Shown piece after piece: positions 51,639-63,170 of a stretch of 64,000 nt of DNA. The DNA comes from JADKAC01 sp964492065 (GTDB taxonomy: Bacteria > Bacteroidota > Bacteroidia > Chitinophagales > BACL12), in NCBI GenBank assembly GCA_964492065.1, contig CAZBHH010000010.1, positions 29,907 to 93,906 on the forward strand, given 5' to 3'. The notes below the pieces were generated by a model. The model did not search any database. It was not told where the DNA came from and saw only the letters and a program-made list of their open reading frames with translations. Numbering within the stretch: position 1 is the stretch's first letter; every line of letters starts with the position of its first letter. Position numbers and translations under genes: made by a program.

Positions 51639-51977
51639 TTAAGCCTTTTTGCTCAACAACAACAGGTCGCTGATCTGTATTTCGGTGATATAGCGCTTCA
51701 CTCCTTCTTTATCGGTGTAATTGCGATTTATCAATTTGCCCTCAATGGCTACTTCCATTCCTTTTTTCAACAGTTTCTCGGCAGTGCCGGCGAGTTTTCC
51801 CCATGCGATCAGGTGATGCCATTGTGTATCGGTAACCTGCTCGCCCTTTGCATTCTTATAGGTCTCGTTTGTCGCCAGGCTGAATTTTGCATACTTCTTG
51901 TCGCCGTCGAAGGTTCTGATTTCCGGATCCATTCCAAGATTTCCAATCAATGTTACTTTGTTACGTAGAGCGTTCAT
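51639..51977 (-). CDS. ssb: Single-stranded DNA-binding protein (short form, no acidic tail)
   Basis: A 112-residue OB-fold protein: NKVTLIGNLGMDPEIRTF at the N-terminus, WHHLIAWGKLAGTAEKLLKKG in the middle and EIQISDLLLLSKKA at the end. It covers the DNA-binding domain only and lacks the Gly/Pro-rich linker and acidic DDDIPF-type tail that recruits partner proteins. It could be a second SSB beside a full-length one elsewhere. It is a single-gene unit with its own terminator. Confidence 0.95.
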   Translation of the reverse strand: MNALRNKVTLIGNLGMDPEIRTFDGDKKYAKFSLATNETYKNAKGEQVTDTQWHHLIAWGKLAGTAEKLLKKGMEVAIEGKLINRNYTDKEGVKRYITEIQISDLLLLSKKA

Positions 51978-52128
51978 GTCTTTAATTTTTAATGGTTTAA
52001 CTAATTGATTTTTGTTGTCGTTTGTTTCGAAATCATTGACGATGCAAAGTTGTACCGGCCTGCAAATATTATTCGGTATTTACCCATTTACTTTCGGATA
52101 TACGTGTTTGTAATCGTTTGTACACGGA

Positions 52129-52136
52129 TAATTTTG
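52129..52136 (+). promoter_or_regulatory. TAnnTTTG -7 box with -33 TTTG of the zinc-ribbon gene
   Basis: TAATTTTG on the plus strand, with TTTG at 52107-52110 eighteen bases upstream. This is the most complete promoter in the window. It ends 30 bp before ATG 52167. Confidence 0.6.
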
Positions 52137-52166
52137 TTATATTTATTCCGCAAAACCCTATTGTAT

Positions 52167-52532
52167 ATGGATTCTCCCCAGAAAAAATGCCCGGAATGCG
52201 GCGAGCCGATTCGCGGCCGGGTAGACAAGAAATTTTGTTCGGACATGTGTCGCAATGCGTATAATAATCGACTGAAAACCGATACCACCATTATGCGCAA
52301 CATAAATAATATCCTGCGCAAGAACCGCAGAATCATTGCAGAACTGATTCCGGACGAAACGGCAAAAGTCTCGAAGCAAAAGCTGTTAGACCGGGGATAT
52401 AACTTTCACTATTTTACCTCGACGTATATTACTAAAAAAGGGGTGACCTATTATTTCTGTTACGAATATGGATACCTGCCGCTGGAACACGATTACTATT
52501 TCCTGGTTAAGCGCAAAGAGGGGATAGAATAA
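52167..52532 (+). CDS. Small zinc-ribbon protein
   Basis: A 121-residue protein with an N-terminal zinc ribbon (Cys8, Cys11, Cys24, Cys28 in KKCPECGEPI and KKFCSDMCRN). A basic helical part and a C-terminal region rich in Tyr and Phe (about 65-115) follow. It looks like DUF2116-type proteins common in Bacteroidota, with no known function. I chose ATG 52167. The open frame extends to 52005, but that part crosses the predicted promoter and has no domain content. Confidence 0.82.
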   Translation: MDSPQKKCPECGEPIRGRVDKKFCSDMCRNAYNNRLKTDTTIMRNINNILRKNRRIIAELIPDETAKVSKQKLLDRGYNFHYFTSTYITKKGVTYYFCYEYGYLPLEHDYYFLVKRKEGIE

Positions 52533-52554
52533 AGAGGATATACGGGGACATCTT

Positions 52555-53391
52555 TCAGTGTTCTACTTTGGTAACGATCGATTCCTGTTTACCATCTACA
52601 ATCACCACATCAGTTGTCAATACGTAATTGTCTTTGAATTGATAGGCAGATGGTATTGGGGAATTGGTTTTATCCTCGGACTTTGTAACGGTCTGATTGG
52701 TACTCCCTTTGGATGCAGTGTATCTGTCGCGGCTATATACCAGGAGTTTTGAATAGCTATCCACGCCGGGATCCAATAAGTTAGCCTCTGCAGTCAACCC
52801 TACGGGGTATTCGCCAATTTCCCAACCGGGTTCGGTCGTTTCGATGTAGTAATACTTCTGTCCATCGAGATTTACCGAAACACCCGGGTAGGCGCCCTGT
52901 ATTGCGATACCAGTGCCCATATGCCCTTTCGGCGAAATTAAAATACTCTTATAACCGAGACTCATCAATAATCCCGTAAGTAAAATAGCGGTGTCCTCAC
53001 AATCGCCGGCCATATCAATTAAGGTCTCCACCGGGTATCGGGGATATTCGTACTTCCCGTCGTTTTGATAGCGCAGATGCTGAACAAATGCAGCAATAAA
53101 TTCCACGGTTTGCCACTCGTTGAATTTATTATTTTGGGCAATGCCTTTCAATGTTGCCGCCACCCGGTACAGTATCGGGTACGAAGGACTTTCATGGAGG
53201 TATGCCGTAAAATCTCTGTAATTTCTCTTCTTCCGCTTGTAGTAATCATACATGCTGCTCTCGAACTTCAGCGTGGTAGCATACATCTTTCCGCGATAGT
53301 TCCACTTGTAAGTGCGAGTGATTTCGGCAGCGTGAAGCGCCTGGGTAACAATCATAAAAACGGCTATCAACAAAATAGATTTAACCCGCAT
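52555..53391 (-). CDS. Transglutaminase-like secreted protein
   Basis: A 278-residue protein with a signal peptide (about 1-21). A papain-fold transglutaminase-like core has Cys131 (AGDCEDTAILLTG), His157 (SPKGHMGTGIA) and an acidic residue near 184 (YYIETTEPGW), which complete a plausible Cys-His-Glu triad. Such proteins may be cysteine proteases or cross-linking enzymes, or have lost activity. The last 60 residues are Ser/Thr/Lys-rich followed by a short beta stretch. No clear promoter box was found. Confidence 0.85.
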   Translation of the reverse strand: MRVKSILLIAVFMIVTQALHAAEITRTYKWNYRGKMYATTLKFESSMYDYYKRKKRNYRDFTAYLHESPSYPILYRVAATLKGIAQNNKFNEWQTVEFIAAFVQHLRYQNDGKYEYPRYPVETLIDMAGDCEDTAILLTGLLMSLGYKSILISPKGHMGTGIAIQGAYPGVSVNLDGQKYYYIETTEPGWEIGEYPVGLTAEANLLDPGVDSYSKLLVYSRDRYTASKGSTNQTVTKSEDKTNSPIPSAYQFKDNYVLTTDVVIVDGKQESIVTKVEH

Positions 53392-53540
53392 AATTATTTG
53401 TTTTAATTATCTTTTTAAGCGAGTAGAGGTGTATGCGCATAAGAGGGTTCTTTTAGGCATTAACAGGAAAAAAACATATTTATTGCAGCCACCGGTAACC
53501 ATTGGTATCCATCGCAAAGCCCGCCTGTTTTTCCTGTCGG

Positions 53541-55091
53541 TCAGTTTGCCCAATTATCCCTGTCGAGGCTCCGGTATTGAATTGCTTCTGCGAGATGTTC
53601 GGGTTGGATATTATCACTGCCTGCAAGATCGGCAATTGTTCTCGACACTTTTAATATTCTGTCATAGGCTCTTGCGGAAAGGCCCAGCTTGTCCATTGCC
53701 TTTGTGAGCAGGTTTTGCCCGGCGCTTTGAATGACACAGACTTCTTTTGCCATTTTGGTACTCATCTGCGCATTGCAATGCACGTTTTTGAGTTCAGCAA
53801 AACGCACACTCTGAATTTCCCGGGCTTTGATAACCCGCTGACGGATGTCATGACTGGGTTCCGAAGCGCTTGCCGTCGCCAACTCCCTCACCGGTACAGG
53901 CGTAACCTCAACATGCAAATCAATTCTGTCCATCAAAGGACCTGAAATGCGGTTTAAATATTTTTGAACTACGCCGGGTGCACAGACGCAGTCTTTGTCG
54001 GGGTGATTATAATAACCGCAGGGGCAGGGGTTCATACTGGCAATGAGCATAAAACTGGCGGGGTATTCCACCGTGAACCTCGCACGGCTAATGGTGACTC
54101 TGCGCTCTTCCATGGGCTGGCGCAATACTTCCAGCACATTTCGCTTAAATTCGGGCAATTCATCTAAAAACAATACGCCGTTATGCGCCAGCGAAATTTC
54201 CCCCGGCTGGGGATTGTTGCCACCGCCAACTAATGCCACATCGCTGACGGTGTGATGTGGCGAGCGAAAAGGCCGGGTATAGATAAGTGAAGAATTGCCC
54301 GGAAGTTTACCGGCAACCGAATGAATTTTTGTCGTTTCCAGTGCCTCATGTAAAGTCAAAGGCGGGAGAATGGTAGGCAGCCGCTTTGCCAGCATAGTCT
54401 TTCCGGCGCCCGGCGGACCGATGAGTATTGCATTATGACCTCCCGCTGCCGCAATTTCCAAAGCCCGCTTAATATTTTCCTGGCCTTTAACTTCCGAAAA
54501 ATCAAACTCGGAATTTCCGACGCTTTCGGCAAATTCCTCTCTCGTATTGACTATCACCCGTTCTAAACCTTCGCCCTTGATTAAAAAACTTACCACTTCA
54601 AACAGGTGCGAAGCGCCGTAAACCTCCAAATTATTGACAATGGCCGCCTCACGGGCATTTTCCCGTGGCAATATAAGCCGGGAAAATCCTTCACTTCTCG
54701 CCTGGATGGCAATTGGCAGGGCGCCCTTTACGGGAAGGATGGAACCGTCTAATGATAACTCGCCTAACAGCATCACTTTTTCCAGTGCCTCCTGCAATAT
54801 CTGGCCGGTAGCACCCAATATGCCGATCGCCATTGGCAAATCAAAGGCAGTTCCCTCTTTGCGGATGTCCGCAGGTGCCAGGTTGATTACCACTGCCGTG
54901 CGGGGCATATAAAACTTGTTGTGCCGGATTGCGGTTTGAATTCTCTGCCAGCTCTCTTTCACGGCGTTGTCTGGCAATCCGACGATATACGCCTTCAACT
55001 CGCCCCCGCCGCCAATATTTACCTCAATAGTTACGGTTAAGGCATTTACACCCTGTACTGTGCTTCCAAAGGTCTTTACCAGCATGGCCAT
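53541..55091 (-). CDS. comM: YifB/ComM family Mg-chelatase-like AAA+ ATPase
   Basis: A 516-residue AAA+ protein with an N-terminal Lon-like subdomain (VTIEVNIGGGGELKAYIVGL), Walker A IGPPGAGKTMLAKRLP (about 220-235), Walker B LFLDELPEF (about 305) and a Mg-chelatase-like C-terminal part. A CxC-type segment (MNPCPCGYY) is typical of the family. ComM drives branch migration in natural transformation. It is a single gene with a TAAGTTTG box 10 bp upstream of the ATG. Confidence 0.95.
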   Translation of the reverse strand: MAMLVKTFGSTVQGVNALTVTIEVNIGGGGELKAYIVGLPDNAVKESWQRIQTAIRHNKFYMPRTAVVINLAPADIRKEGTAFDLPMAIGILGATGQILQEALEKVMLLGELSLDGSILPVKGALPIAIQARSEGFSRLILPRENAREAAIVNNLEVYGASHLFEVVSFLIKGEGLERVIVNTREEFAESVGNSEFDFSEVKGQENIKRALEIAAAGGHNAILIGPPGAGKTMLAKRLPTILPPLTLHEALETTKIHSVAGKLPGNSSLIYTRPFRSPHHTVSDVALVGGGNNPQPGEISLAHNGVLFLDELPEFKRNVLEVLRQPMEERRVTISRARFTVEYPASFMLIASMNPCPCGYYNHPDKDCVCAPGVVQKYLNRISGPLMDRIDLHVEVTPVPVRELATASASEPSHDIRQRVIKAREIQSVRFAELKNVHCNAQMSTKMAKEVCVIQSAGQNLLTKAMDKLGLSARAYDRILKVSRTIADLAGSDNIQPEHLAEAIQYRSLDRDNWAN

Positions 55092-55101
55092 AAGATTAAA
55101 G

Positions 55102-55109
55102 CAAACTTA
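55102..55109 (-). promoter_or_regulatory. TAnnTTTG -7 box of comM
   Basis: TAAGTTTG on the minus strand, ending 10 bp before ATG 55091. Confidence 0.5.
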
Positions 55110-55435
55110 CCAAAAGGAAAATTTGCATTACCGTGCATTGGTCAATTCCTTCCAAGCTAATTTGACTATTTGTAAAGTCACTAACTAATTAATTAAACTC
55201 ACTTTTGTTTGTAATAATTAAATACCCCTGTAAAACAATTGTATAACATAAATGTACATTATACGACTTATTTTTTAAAACTAATAGTGTCTGAAATACT
55301 GAAAAAGCTATTTGTACATTTCTAATTAAATAAATTCACGGTAATTTATATGTCACATATTACAGTATCAAGATTATTAAAATACAGTAATTATCAATCA
55401 CTTTCGTTGTCGCAAATATCGAATACAGGTGTACG
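55110..55435. other. AT-rich spacer between comM and the giant PKD gene
   Basis: A strongly AT-rich stretch of about 330 bp with no coding frame, tRNA or clear hairpin. It must hold the promoter of the gene at 55436, but no exact TAnnTTTG box is present on the plus strand. The nearest is TACATTTC near 55314. Confidence 0.6.
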
Positions 55436-58400
55436 ATGACAAAGTTTAAAAATTTAAGTGCGGGGCTATTTTTTTTAATCGCCGCATCCATAAGTACAAT
55501 ACAGGCACAGGTTACAGCAGACTTTGAAGCAGATGATCTCGTAGTATGTCCCGGGGTACCGGTAGTATTTACCAATCTCAGCAGTTATCCCGCCGGTTCA
55601 AGCCCCACTTATCTCTGGAGCTTTCCCAGTGGCTTTGCCTCCTCATTGACCGACGAGAACCCCACGGTGTATTATTACACTCCGGGGGTTTATAGTGTCA
55701 CGCTCACAACCACTGTTGCCGGAGTGGGCAGTGATGAAGAAATCAAAACAGCCTATATTACCGTTGTGTCACCCCCCGATGCGAACTTCACCTATACCAT
55801 TCCGGATGTTTGTAACCAGATGGAGGTACACTTCACCGATGCCTCCACCGCTGGCAGCGCCCCTATTTCCTCATATTTATGGGACTTTGAAGATGCTACT
55901 TTCAGTGCAGAGGCCAATCCCGTACATACTTTTACTTCAGAAAACACTTTTTATGTGATTCTATTTATAACCGATGCCAACGGATGTAGCGACAACACTA
56001 CCGTACCCGTATCCACACTTGCCCCCGTTGAAAGCGCCATTTCCAGCAGCGGTTCGGTTTTCTCCTGCGGCACGGCTTTGTCACCGACCATTTCCGCTGC
56101 CACCAGCGAAGGCACTGAGCCATACAGCTACAGTTGGGACTACGGCAACGGCACCAGTTCCGACCTGCCTTCCTCCACTGTAACCTATACGGATTGCGGC
56201 ACTTATGATATTACCTATACCGTCACCGATGCCAATGGATGCTCACTCACCACTACCTACGAAGACTATGTGGAGATTTCCTGCCCCGAAGTAGATTTCA
56301 GCATGTCGGATGACACGGTTTGCGAGGGGACAAGCGCCAGCTTCACCAACCTCTCAGATACGGGAGCCATATCGTATTACTGGCAATTCAATTACCCCAC
56401 GGCATCCTCTACGAGTACAGAAGAAAACCCCACAGCTGAATTTGTGGCAGACGGCATGCGCATTATCCGGTTAACCGTAACCTATCCCGGAGGTTGTACG
56501 GCGTATCACCAGGATACAATGCAGGTAGTAGATATTCCGACAATTACGGGCATCATGGCTTCAGATACATTTGGATGTGAGATCCCGTTTGTAACAACAC
56601 TTACTCCTGTCGGACTGACCGGCACCGGCCCTTTCACATTTTACTGGGAATCGGACGGTATGACCTCCACCGACTCGGCTGCTACATTTACTTATAACGA
56701 CTATCTCAACTATACGGTGTCGCTCACCGTTACAGATGCCAATGGTTGTTCAAAGTATTACACCTTTCCAGGCTTCATTAAAATTAAAAAACCCACCAAT
56801 ACATTTACCGCAACACCGGTGGAAGGCTGTGCACCCTTAAAAGTTACGTTTACGAATACGAGTTCGTCCTTATATGTCCCTCTGTCTTATTTTGTTTGGG
56901 ACTATGCCGATGGCACCATAGATACTACCTATACACTCGGATCACATTCTCACTGGTTTACCGCTGCTGGCACCTATAATGTCACTATGACTTTATATAC
57001 GATTGACGGTTGCCCAAAAACGAGCAACCTGGTAATTACCGTTGGCAATGAGGTTGCAGATTTTGATATTCTCAATATTGATGACCCGACATGTAACCCG
57101 GTTGAGATAAACAATTTATCTGCCGGAGCGGATGAAACTACAATTGACTGGGGCGACGGCACCTCGACATTTCTCGTCCCCGGCACATTAGACACTTTAC
57201 ATGTTTATCCTGCCGGGGATACCGCAACCTATATTATTACTTTAACGGCAGATGACCGCGGTTGTATTTCCACCTGGACAGACACGATTACCGTATTACC
57301 TGTTATAACCATCGTATCTTCTTCATGGAATTGCAGTAACCCCCTCGAATTTTATTTTACGGTTGACACAACTGTGGTCACCGGTGATTTTTGCTGGGAT
57401 TTCGGTTCGGGCGATGAATTCTGCAACCAGGTGGAAGTGAGTTATACCTTTCCCGGGCCGGGAACCTATGGGGGTGAAATCACCACGACAGACCCGATAG
57501 AATACGAGGGCTGTACTTTAGACCAAACATTCAGTGCGTTGGTGCCGGATAATGACTTTACCTTTTCGGCTACCACCATAGGTGCGTGTGGCAGTTTTGA
57601 ATATGCCATTGCTTCAAACGTAGCTCCCGATTTTCCCTCCGAACTCACATACACATGGAATATTGGCCCTTCATCCATTACCGGTTACAGCGATGTAGTT
57701 ACCGATACCAGCGCATTTAATTACATTTTTCCCGGAGAAGATGCTTATCCGATTGAGATGGTGATAGAAGATGTCAATGGTTGCGTTTACACCTCGGTAG
57801 ATACCGTAATTATCAGCGGCGCCGTTGCGCTGTTTACTGTTGATTCTATCGTTGGATGCAGCCCGTTTACCGTATATCTAAGCGATGCTTCTTCCGTTGT
57901 TGATGCAGGCGGCGACATTTATATTGCCAGTTATGAATGGAATTTCAGCGGAGGCACCTGCCCGACCTTTTACGGCATGAACCCGCCGCCCTGCACTTTT
58001 GCTTCAGGCACACACAGTGTTACGCTTACTGTTACAGACAATGGTGGCTGTTCATTTTCATATACCGAAGAAATTGAAGTTGTCAGTGATGTCATAGCGG
58101 ACTTTGTGGCCGATGAACTCGCATGTAATGCAACAGAGCCCCTTTACTTCTCCAATACTTCTACAGGAGAAATCACCGATGTACTGTGGGACTTTGGCGA
58201 TGGGGCAACTTCAACGGATTACTCTGCCTTACACGCCTATCCGTCAGAGGGAACCTATACAGTGAGTTTGACCGTAAGCGATTCATTGGGCTGTACCGAT
58301 ACCAAAATAACCGATATCAATGTGGTACACGACAGTATTTATGCAAATTTTGATGTCACCTATCTCACCGCCTCATCATGTCCACCCATTCCATTAAAAC

Positions 58401-61400
58401 TCACGAATACCTCTACGGGCGACTACCTGGATTTTTGGTGGGAAGTAGAGAGGGAAACCGGTATGTACACCTATACGATTGACACGATTCTACTCACATA
58501 TACTTTACCGGGAACATATGACGTATCCATATTTGTAACTGGCGCCACCGGCTGCATTGATACGCTCACAGTAGAAAATGCATTGAATATTCCCGGCCCT
58601 ACCGGCACAATGGAATATGCGCCGATGATCGCATGTACCCCCGCCGAAATTTCATTCGATATCAGCGATCTAACTGCCGACTTGACTTATGTAGATTTCG
58701 GCGACGGCGATACGACATTGGTAACCGATGATATCTCTTACAGCTATACCGAAGAAGGCGTGTATTGTCCTACTCTGATTTTAATTGACGCTTCGGGATG
58801 TTCTTTCCAGATCACCTGCGATTCCTCGATCACTATTTACGAAACACATGCGATTGACATTGCCGTTTCTGATACGGGCTTATGCCTGGGCGATGCATTG
58901 ACCATTTACAATACGAGTACAGGATCTGCCTTAAATCCCATTGAAGGATATAGTATTGACTACGGCGACGGCACCCCTGCAATACCGTTGGCAGATTTCG
59001 ACAGCCTTACATATACTTATGCCAGCTCCGGTACTTACCTGTTGAAAATATTTACTTTAAGCGATGTAGCATGTAACGACACGATTCAATATGAGATACA
59101 CGTTTCTTCAATACCCGAAGGAGATGCCGTTATTTCTCCGGTGAGCGGATGTTTTCCGTTGGATGTAAATTTCACCGTGACCGGTTTGATTGCAGATGTC
59201 GCCATCCTCGATTTTGGCGATGGCACTACTGATACAATTGCAGGAGATATTTCCTATACCTACACAACATATGGCATTTTTAATCCGGTATTAACTTTAA
59301 TAAACGGCGACGCCTGTGCAGTTGAAATTGAATTTGAAGACTCGGTTTATGTAGCCGTTCCTCCGGTTGCCGGATTAATTATTCCCGATACCGTTGCCTG
59401 TTCAGGTGAAGAATTGGTATTCATAAATAACAGCAGTGATACCACTATCAGTCCTATTACGCATTATACACTCGACTTTGGCGACGGCACTACACCGTTC
59501 TCGTCCGATTCAATGGATTCAGTCTATCATGCATTTGCAACTGACGGCTCTTATATCTCAACCTTTATCGTGGAAAACAGTGCGGGATGTACAGATACGC
59601 TCCTATTTAACACCTATGCCGACCAATTGCCCGAGGGAGATCTGAATATATCACCACTGACAGGCTGCGCACCGATAGATGTGAACTTTGAAGTACTCGA
59701 CCTGTTGGCCGATGAGGCTATTATTGACTTTGGCGATGGCAATTCCGATACCGTCACTGCAAGTATTACCTATACATACTCCGATGCGGGAAATTATACA
59801 CCTGTGTTTTACCTGAACAATTCCAATGGGTGCAGTGCTGTACTCACTTTAGATACGATTGAGGTTGAACAGATCCCATCGGCTGGATTTACTATAGCAG
59901 ATACTGCAATATGTATTGCAGACCCGGTTACAATAATAAATACAAGTTTAGACACAGTCATTTCGCCGATAACGGCATATGCGGTTAAATATGGTGACGG
60001 CTCTGTGGATATTTTATCGGAGTTCGACACTCTGGAATATACTTATGCAAGTGCAGGAGTCTATACGATCACTGTTATTGCACAGAATGCAGCGGGATGT
60101 AAGGATACTATCCTGCACTCTGTAGAAGTGATTGATAACCCCGTTGCGACAGTTGACATTTTACCCGCAGGCGGCTGCATTCCTTTTGATGTGAATTTTA
60201 ACCTGGAATCGGCAATTGCAGATGAGATAATCCTGTTTTATGGCGATGGCTCTTTTGATACAATCTCGGGAGATATAATACATTCCTATTCTACGGCAGG
60301 CATTTTTGAACCGTACCTGCTACTAAATAACAACGCCAGTTGTTATGACTCAGTCGTTTTAGATATCGTGGAAGCGGGCGTTACCCCGGTCGCCGATTTT
60401 ACTTTCACCGACTCGACAATCTGCCTGGGTGAGGATGTCGAAATTTTCAATAACTCATGGGATACCATTATCTCGCCGGTAACTTCCTACACCATCGACT
60501 TCGGCGACGGTTATGTCACCTCGCCGGCGTCATTCACTTCGCTGACGCATAATTACACCGCCGCCGGCGATTATACCATTTCTCTTTCCGTGGCAAACGA
60601 TTTGGGATGCGATGATATCATTACCAAAAATGTCTCCGTAGGCGAAGTGCCTTTTGCAACGCTCGGCCTCGATCCTCTCGAGGGTTGTCTGCCGCTCGAT
60701 ATCACATTCGATTTCGAATCGGTGGATGCCGATGAAATTATCGTTGACTTCGGCGATGGATTCATCGATACGGTGGCCGGCGATATCTCGCATACCTATC
60801 TGGCAGCAGGCTCATTCTCTCCTATCGTTTCTCTGTTGAACGCAAACGGTTGTTCATTCGACGTATTGGTAACCGACGTTATCAATGTCGGCGTTACCCC
60901 GGTCGCCGATTTTACTTTCACCGACTCGACAATCTGCCTGGGTGNNNNNNNNNNNNNNNNNNNNNNNNNNNNNNNNNNNNNNNNNNNNNNNNNNNNNNNN
61001 NNNNNNNNNNNNNNNNNNNNNNNNNNNNNNNNNNNNNNNNNNNNCCGGCGATTATACCATTTCTCTTTCCGTGGCAAACGATTTGGGATGCGATGATATT
61101 ATTACCAAAACAATTGCAGTAAATGCTATGCCTGAAGGGGAAATTGATTTTCTGCCAGCGTCGGGCTGCTATCCTCTGGATGTAACGTTTGAAGTGAGCG
61201 GGCTAACGGCAGATTCGGCTTATTTAAACTTTGGCGATGGCACCGGTGAGGTGATTTCAGGTGATGTAATTCATACGTTTACCGTACCCGGTCTTTTTGT
61301 TCCGGAATTAAGCCTGATAAACAATAATGGTTGTAACCTCACATTGGAAGGCACTGATACAATTCATGTTGCAGAACCGCCTGTTGCGAATATGACTGTT

Positions 61401-63170
61401 TCAGATACTTCTGTATGTGCAGGCGATGTAATTGTTGTTTACAATACATCGACAGGCACTATGGATGCACCGATTACAGATGTGTTTCTGGATTACGGTG
61501 ACGGTTCAGATATTTATACTTCCGACGGTTTCGACTCAATACCTCATGCATTTACAAGCGAAGGCGACTTTATAATGGAGCTAACAGTTTCCAATAGTCT
61601 CGGTTGTGAAAGTACTTATAATATTCCTGTATCGATAGCCGCAATCCCAACTGCAGTGTTTGATGTAGAACCTGTAGTTGGATGCGGCACTTTAATAAGT
61701 ACATTTAACATTATTTCGTCTTCAGCAGACAGTTTATTTATTAATACCGGTGTAGATACCGTATATGTTTCGGGTTCCTCAATGGATTATTTGTATAACA
61801 CTCCCGGCGTATATACGCCTGAAATTATGCTGTTGAACAGCACGGGTTGTTCGGCAGAAATACCTGCCAGTGATTCAATCACAGTGAGTTTTGCACCGCA
61901 TGCACTAATGGCGTTGAGCGATACAATGCCATTGTGTTCAGGCGAAGAAATATTTATAATAAATTTAAGTGTGGACACCATTGCAGACCCCTTAATTAAC
62001 CCGATTGATAATTATACCGTCAGGGTAAATGGCAGTATAATATATACAGAGACTTTCATGGATTCGCTTGCATTTAATCTTGCAACCGCAGGGGATTATC
62101 TGATCACATTAATCACTTCCAATTCAATAGGATGCATGGATTCAACGTCGAGTCTGATAACCGTTTATCAGGCACCTGATGCAGTTGCCGGCGTCAATGA
62201 AACAATTTGCCCGGGAATGCCTTTACTTCTGGATGGTTCTGCGAGCACCGGTGGCACCGCTTATGAATGGACACCGGCCGGGTTATTTGTAAATAATACC
62301 GTTTCACAGCCGCTCGGTTCATTCCCGACTTCTACAATGGTGTACCTTGAGTATTCCAATGCATATTGTTCGGATATAGATTCAGTGATGATCAATGTAC
62401 TGTCAGACCTGGAATTACAAGCGTGGCCGGATACCGCCATTTGTATCGGGGAGTCGGTTCAGATATACAGCCAGTACGAAGCGGAGGATATCCCTGTTTC
62501 GCTGGTTTGGCTGAACGGCGATTATTTATCCAGTACGACGGTGAGCGATCCCATTGCCACACCACTGAATACAATAACCTATACCGTTTCGGCTACTTGC
62601 GGCACCCTGGTAGATTACGAGGATGTTGTTATTGTAGTGAATTCACTGCCGACGGTTGTTGCCAATGACACCTTAAATGCGTATTACGGCGAAGCATTCA
62701 ATTTAACCGCTGCCGCCTCCGGAAACGGGCCATTTGACTACAGTTGGACACCGACAGACTATTTGAGTTGCAGCAATTGTCAAAACACGACAGCAACGCC
62801 ACCTGCCGATGCGACATATTATATTACTGTGGTTGACGAAAACAATTGTACCGCAATGGATTCAGTTGTTTTAAGGTTGGGATATGATTGTGGGCAATAC
62901 CTCGGCCTGCCGAATTTATTTACACCGAATAACGATGGTTTTAACGATGTATTCACTTATCAGTCCGATGCAATCCGGGTATTGACATATTTTAGAATTT
63001 ATGATCGCTGGGGCAGATTAATGTATGAATCAACAGACCTGTACGGTTCCTGGGACGGCACCTTCAATGGAGTACCCTGCGATCCGGGTGTTTATGTGTA
63101 TTCCATCCAGGGATCTTGTTTTGACGGCGAAGTATTTATCAATTCGGGGAATGTAACCTTGATAAGATAA
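55436..63170 (+). CDS. Giant PKD/Ig-like multidomain protein with T9SS type B sorting domain, interrupted by an assembly gap
   Basis: One gene read in two frames because of the 100-N gap (60945-61044). With the 132 bp expected from the repeat structure the two parts join in one frame of about 2588 residues. A signal peptide (about 1-24) is followed by about 29 PKD/Ig-like modules, each with a cysteine pair and often DFGDG. The second half is built from two-module units of about 171 residues. The last 90 residues form a CHU_C-type T9SS domain (LPNLFTPNNDGFND, YDRWGRLMY, GVYVYSI). It is probably a surface adhesin or matrix protein. No catalytic domain is visible. Confidence 0.9.
58600..61650 (+). 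repeat. Tandem two-module PKD repeats, about 510 bp each
   Basis: About six units of roughly 171 codons, each made of one module with the pattern GCxPLDVxF and one with the pattern ICxGE. The copies near 60377 and 60890 are offset by exactly 513 bp and are nearly identical around the assembly gap. Confidence 0.8.
60945..61044. other. Assembly gap (100 N)
   Basis: A run of 100 N inside the PKD gene. Each flank is 55 bp identical to an upstream repeat copy (60890-60944 equals 60377-60431; 61045-61099 equals 60564-60618). The true length is therefore probably 132 bp, not 100. Confidence 0.98.

Noticed and set aside
52005..52166. N-terminal extension of the zinc-ribbon protein
   Set aside because: The extra 54 codons cross the predicted promoter, are hydrophobic without family match, and precede a normal ATG.
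60885..61096. Apparent frameshift that splits the giant PKD gene into two genes
   Set aside because: The frame change coincides with 100 N of placeholder length. Filling with the expected 132 bp restores one frame.
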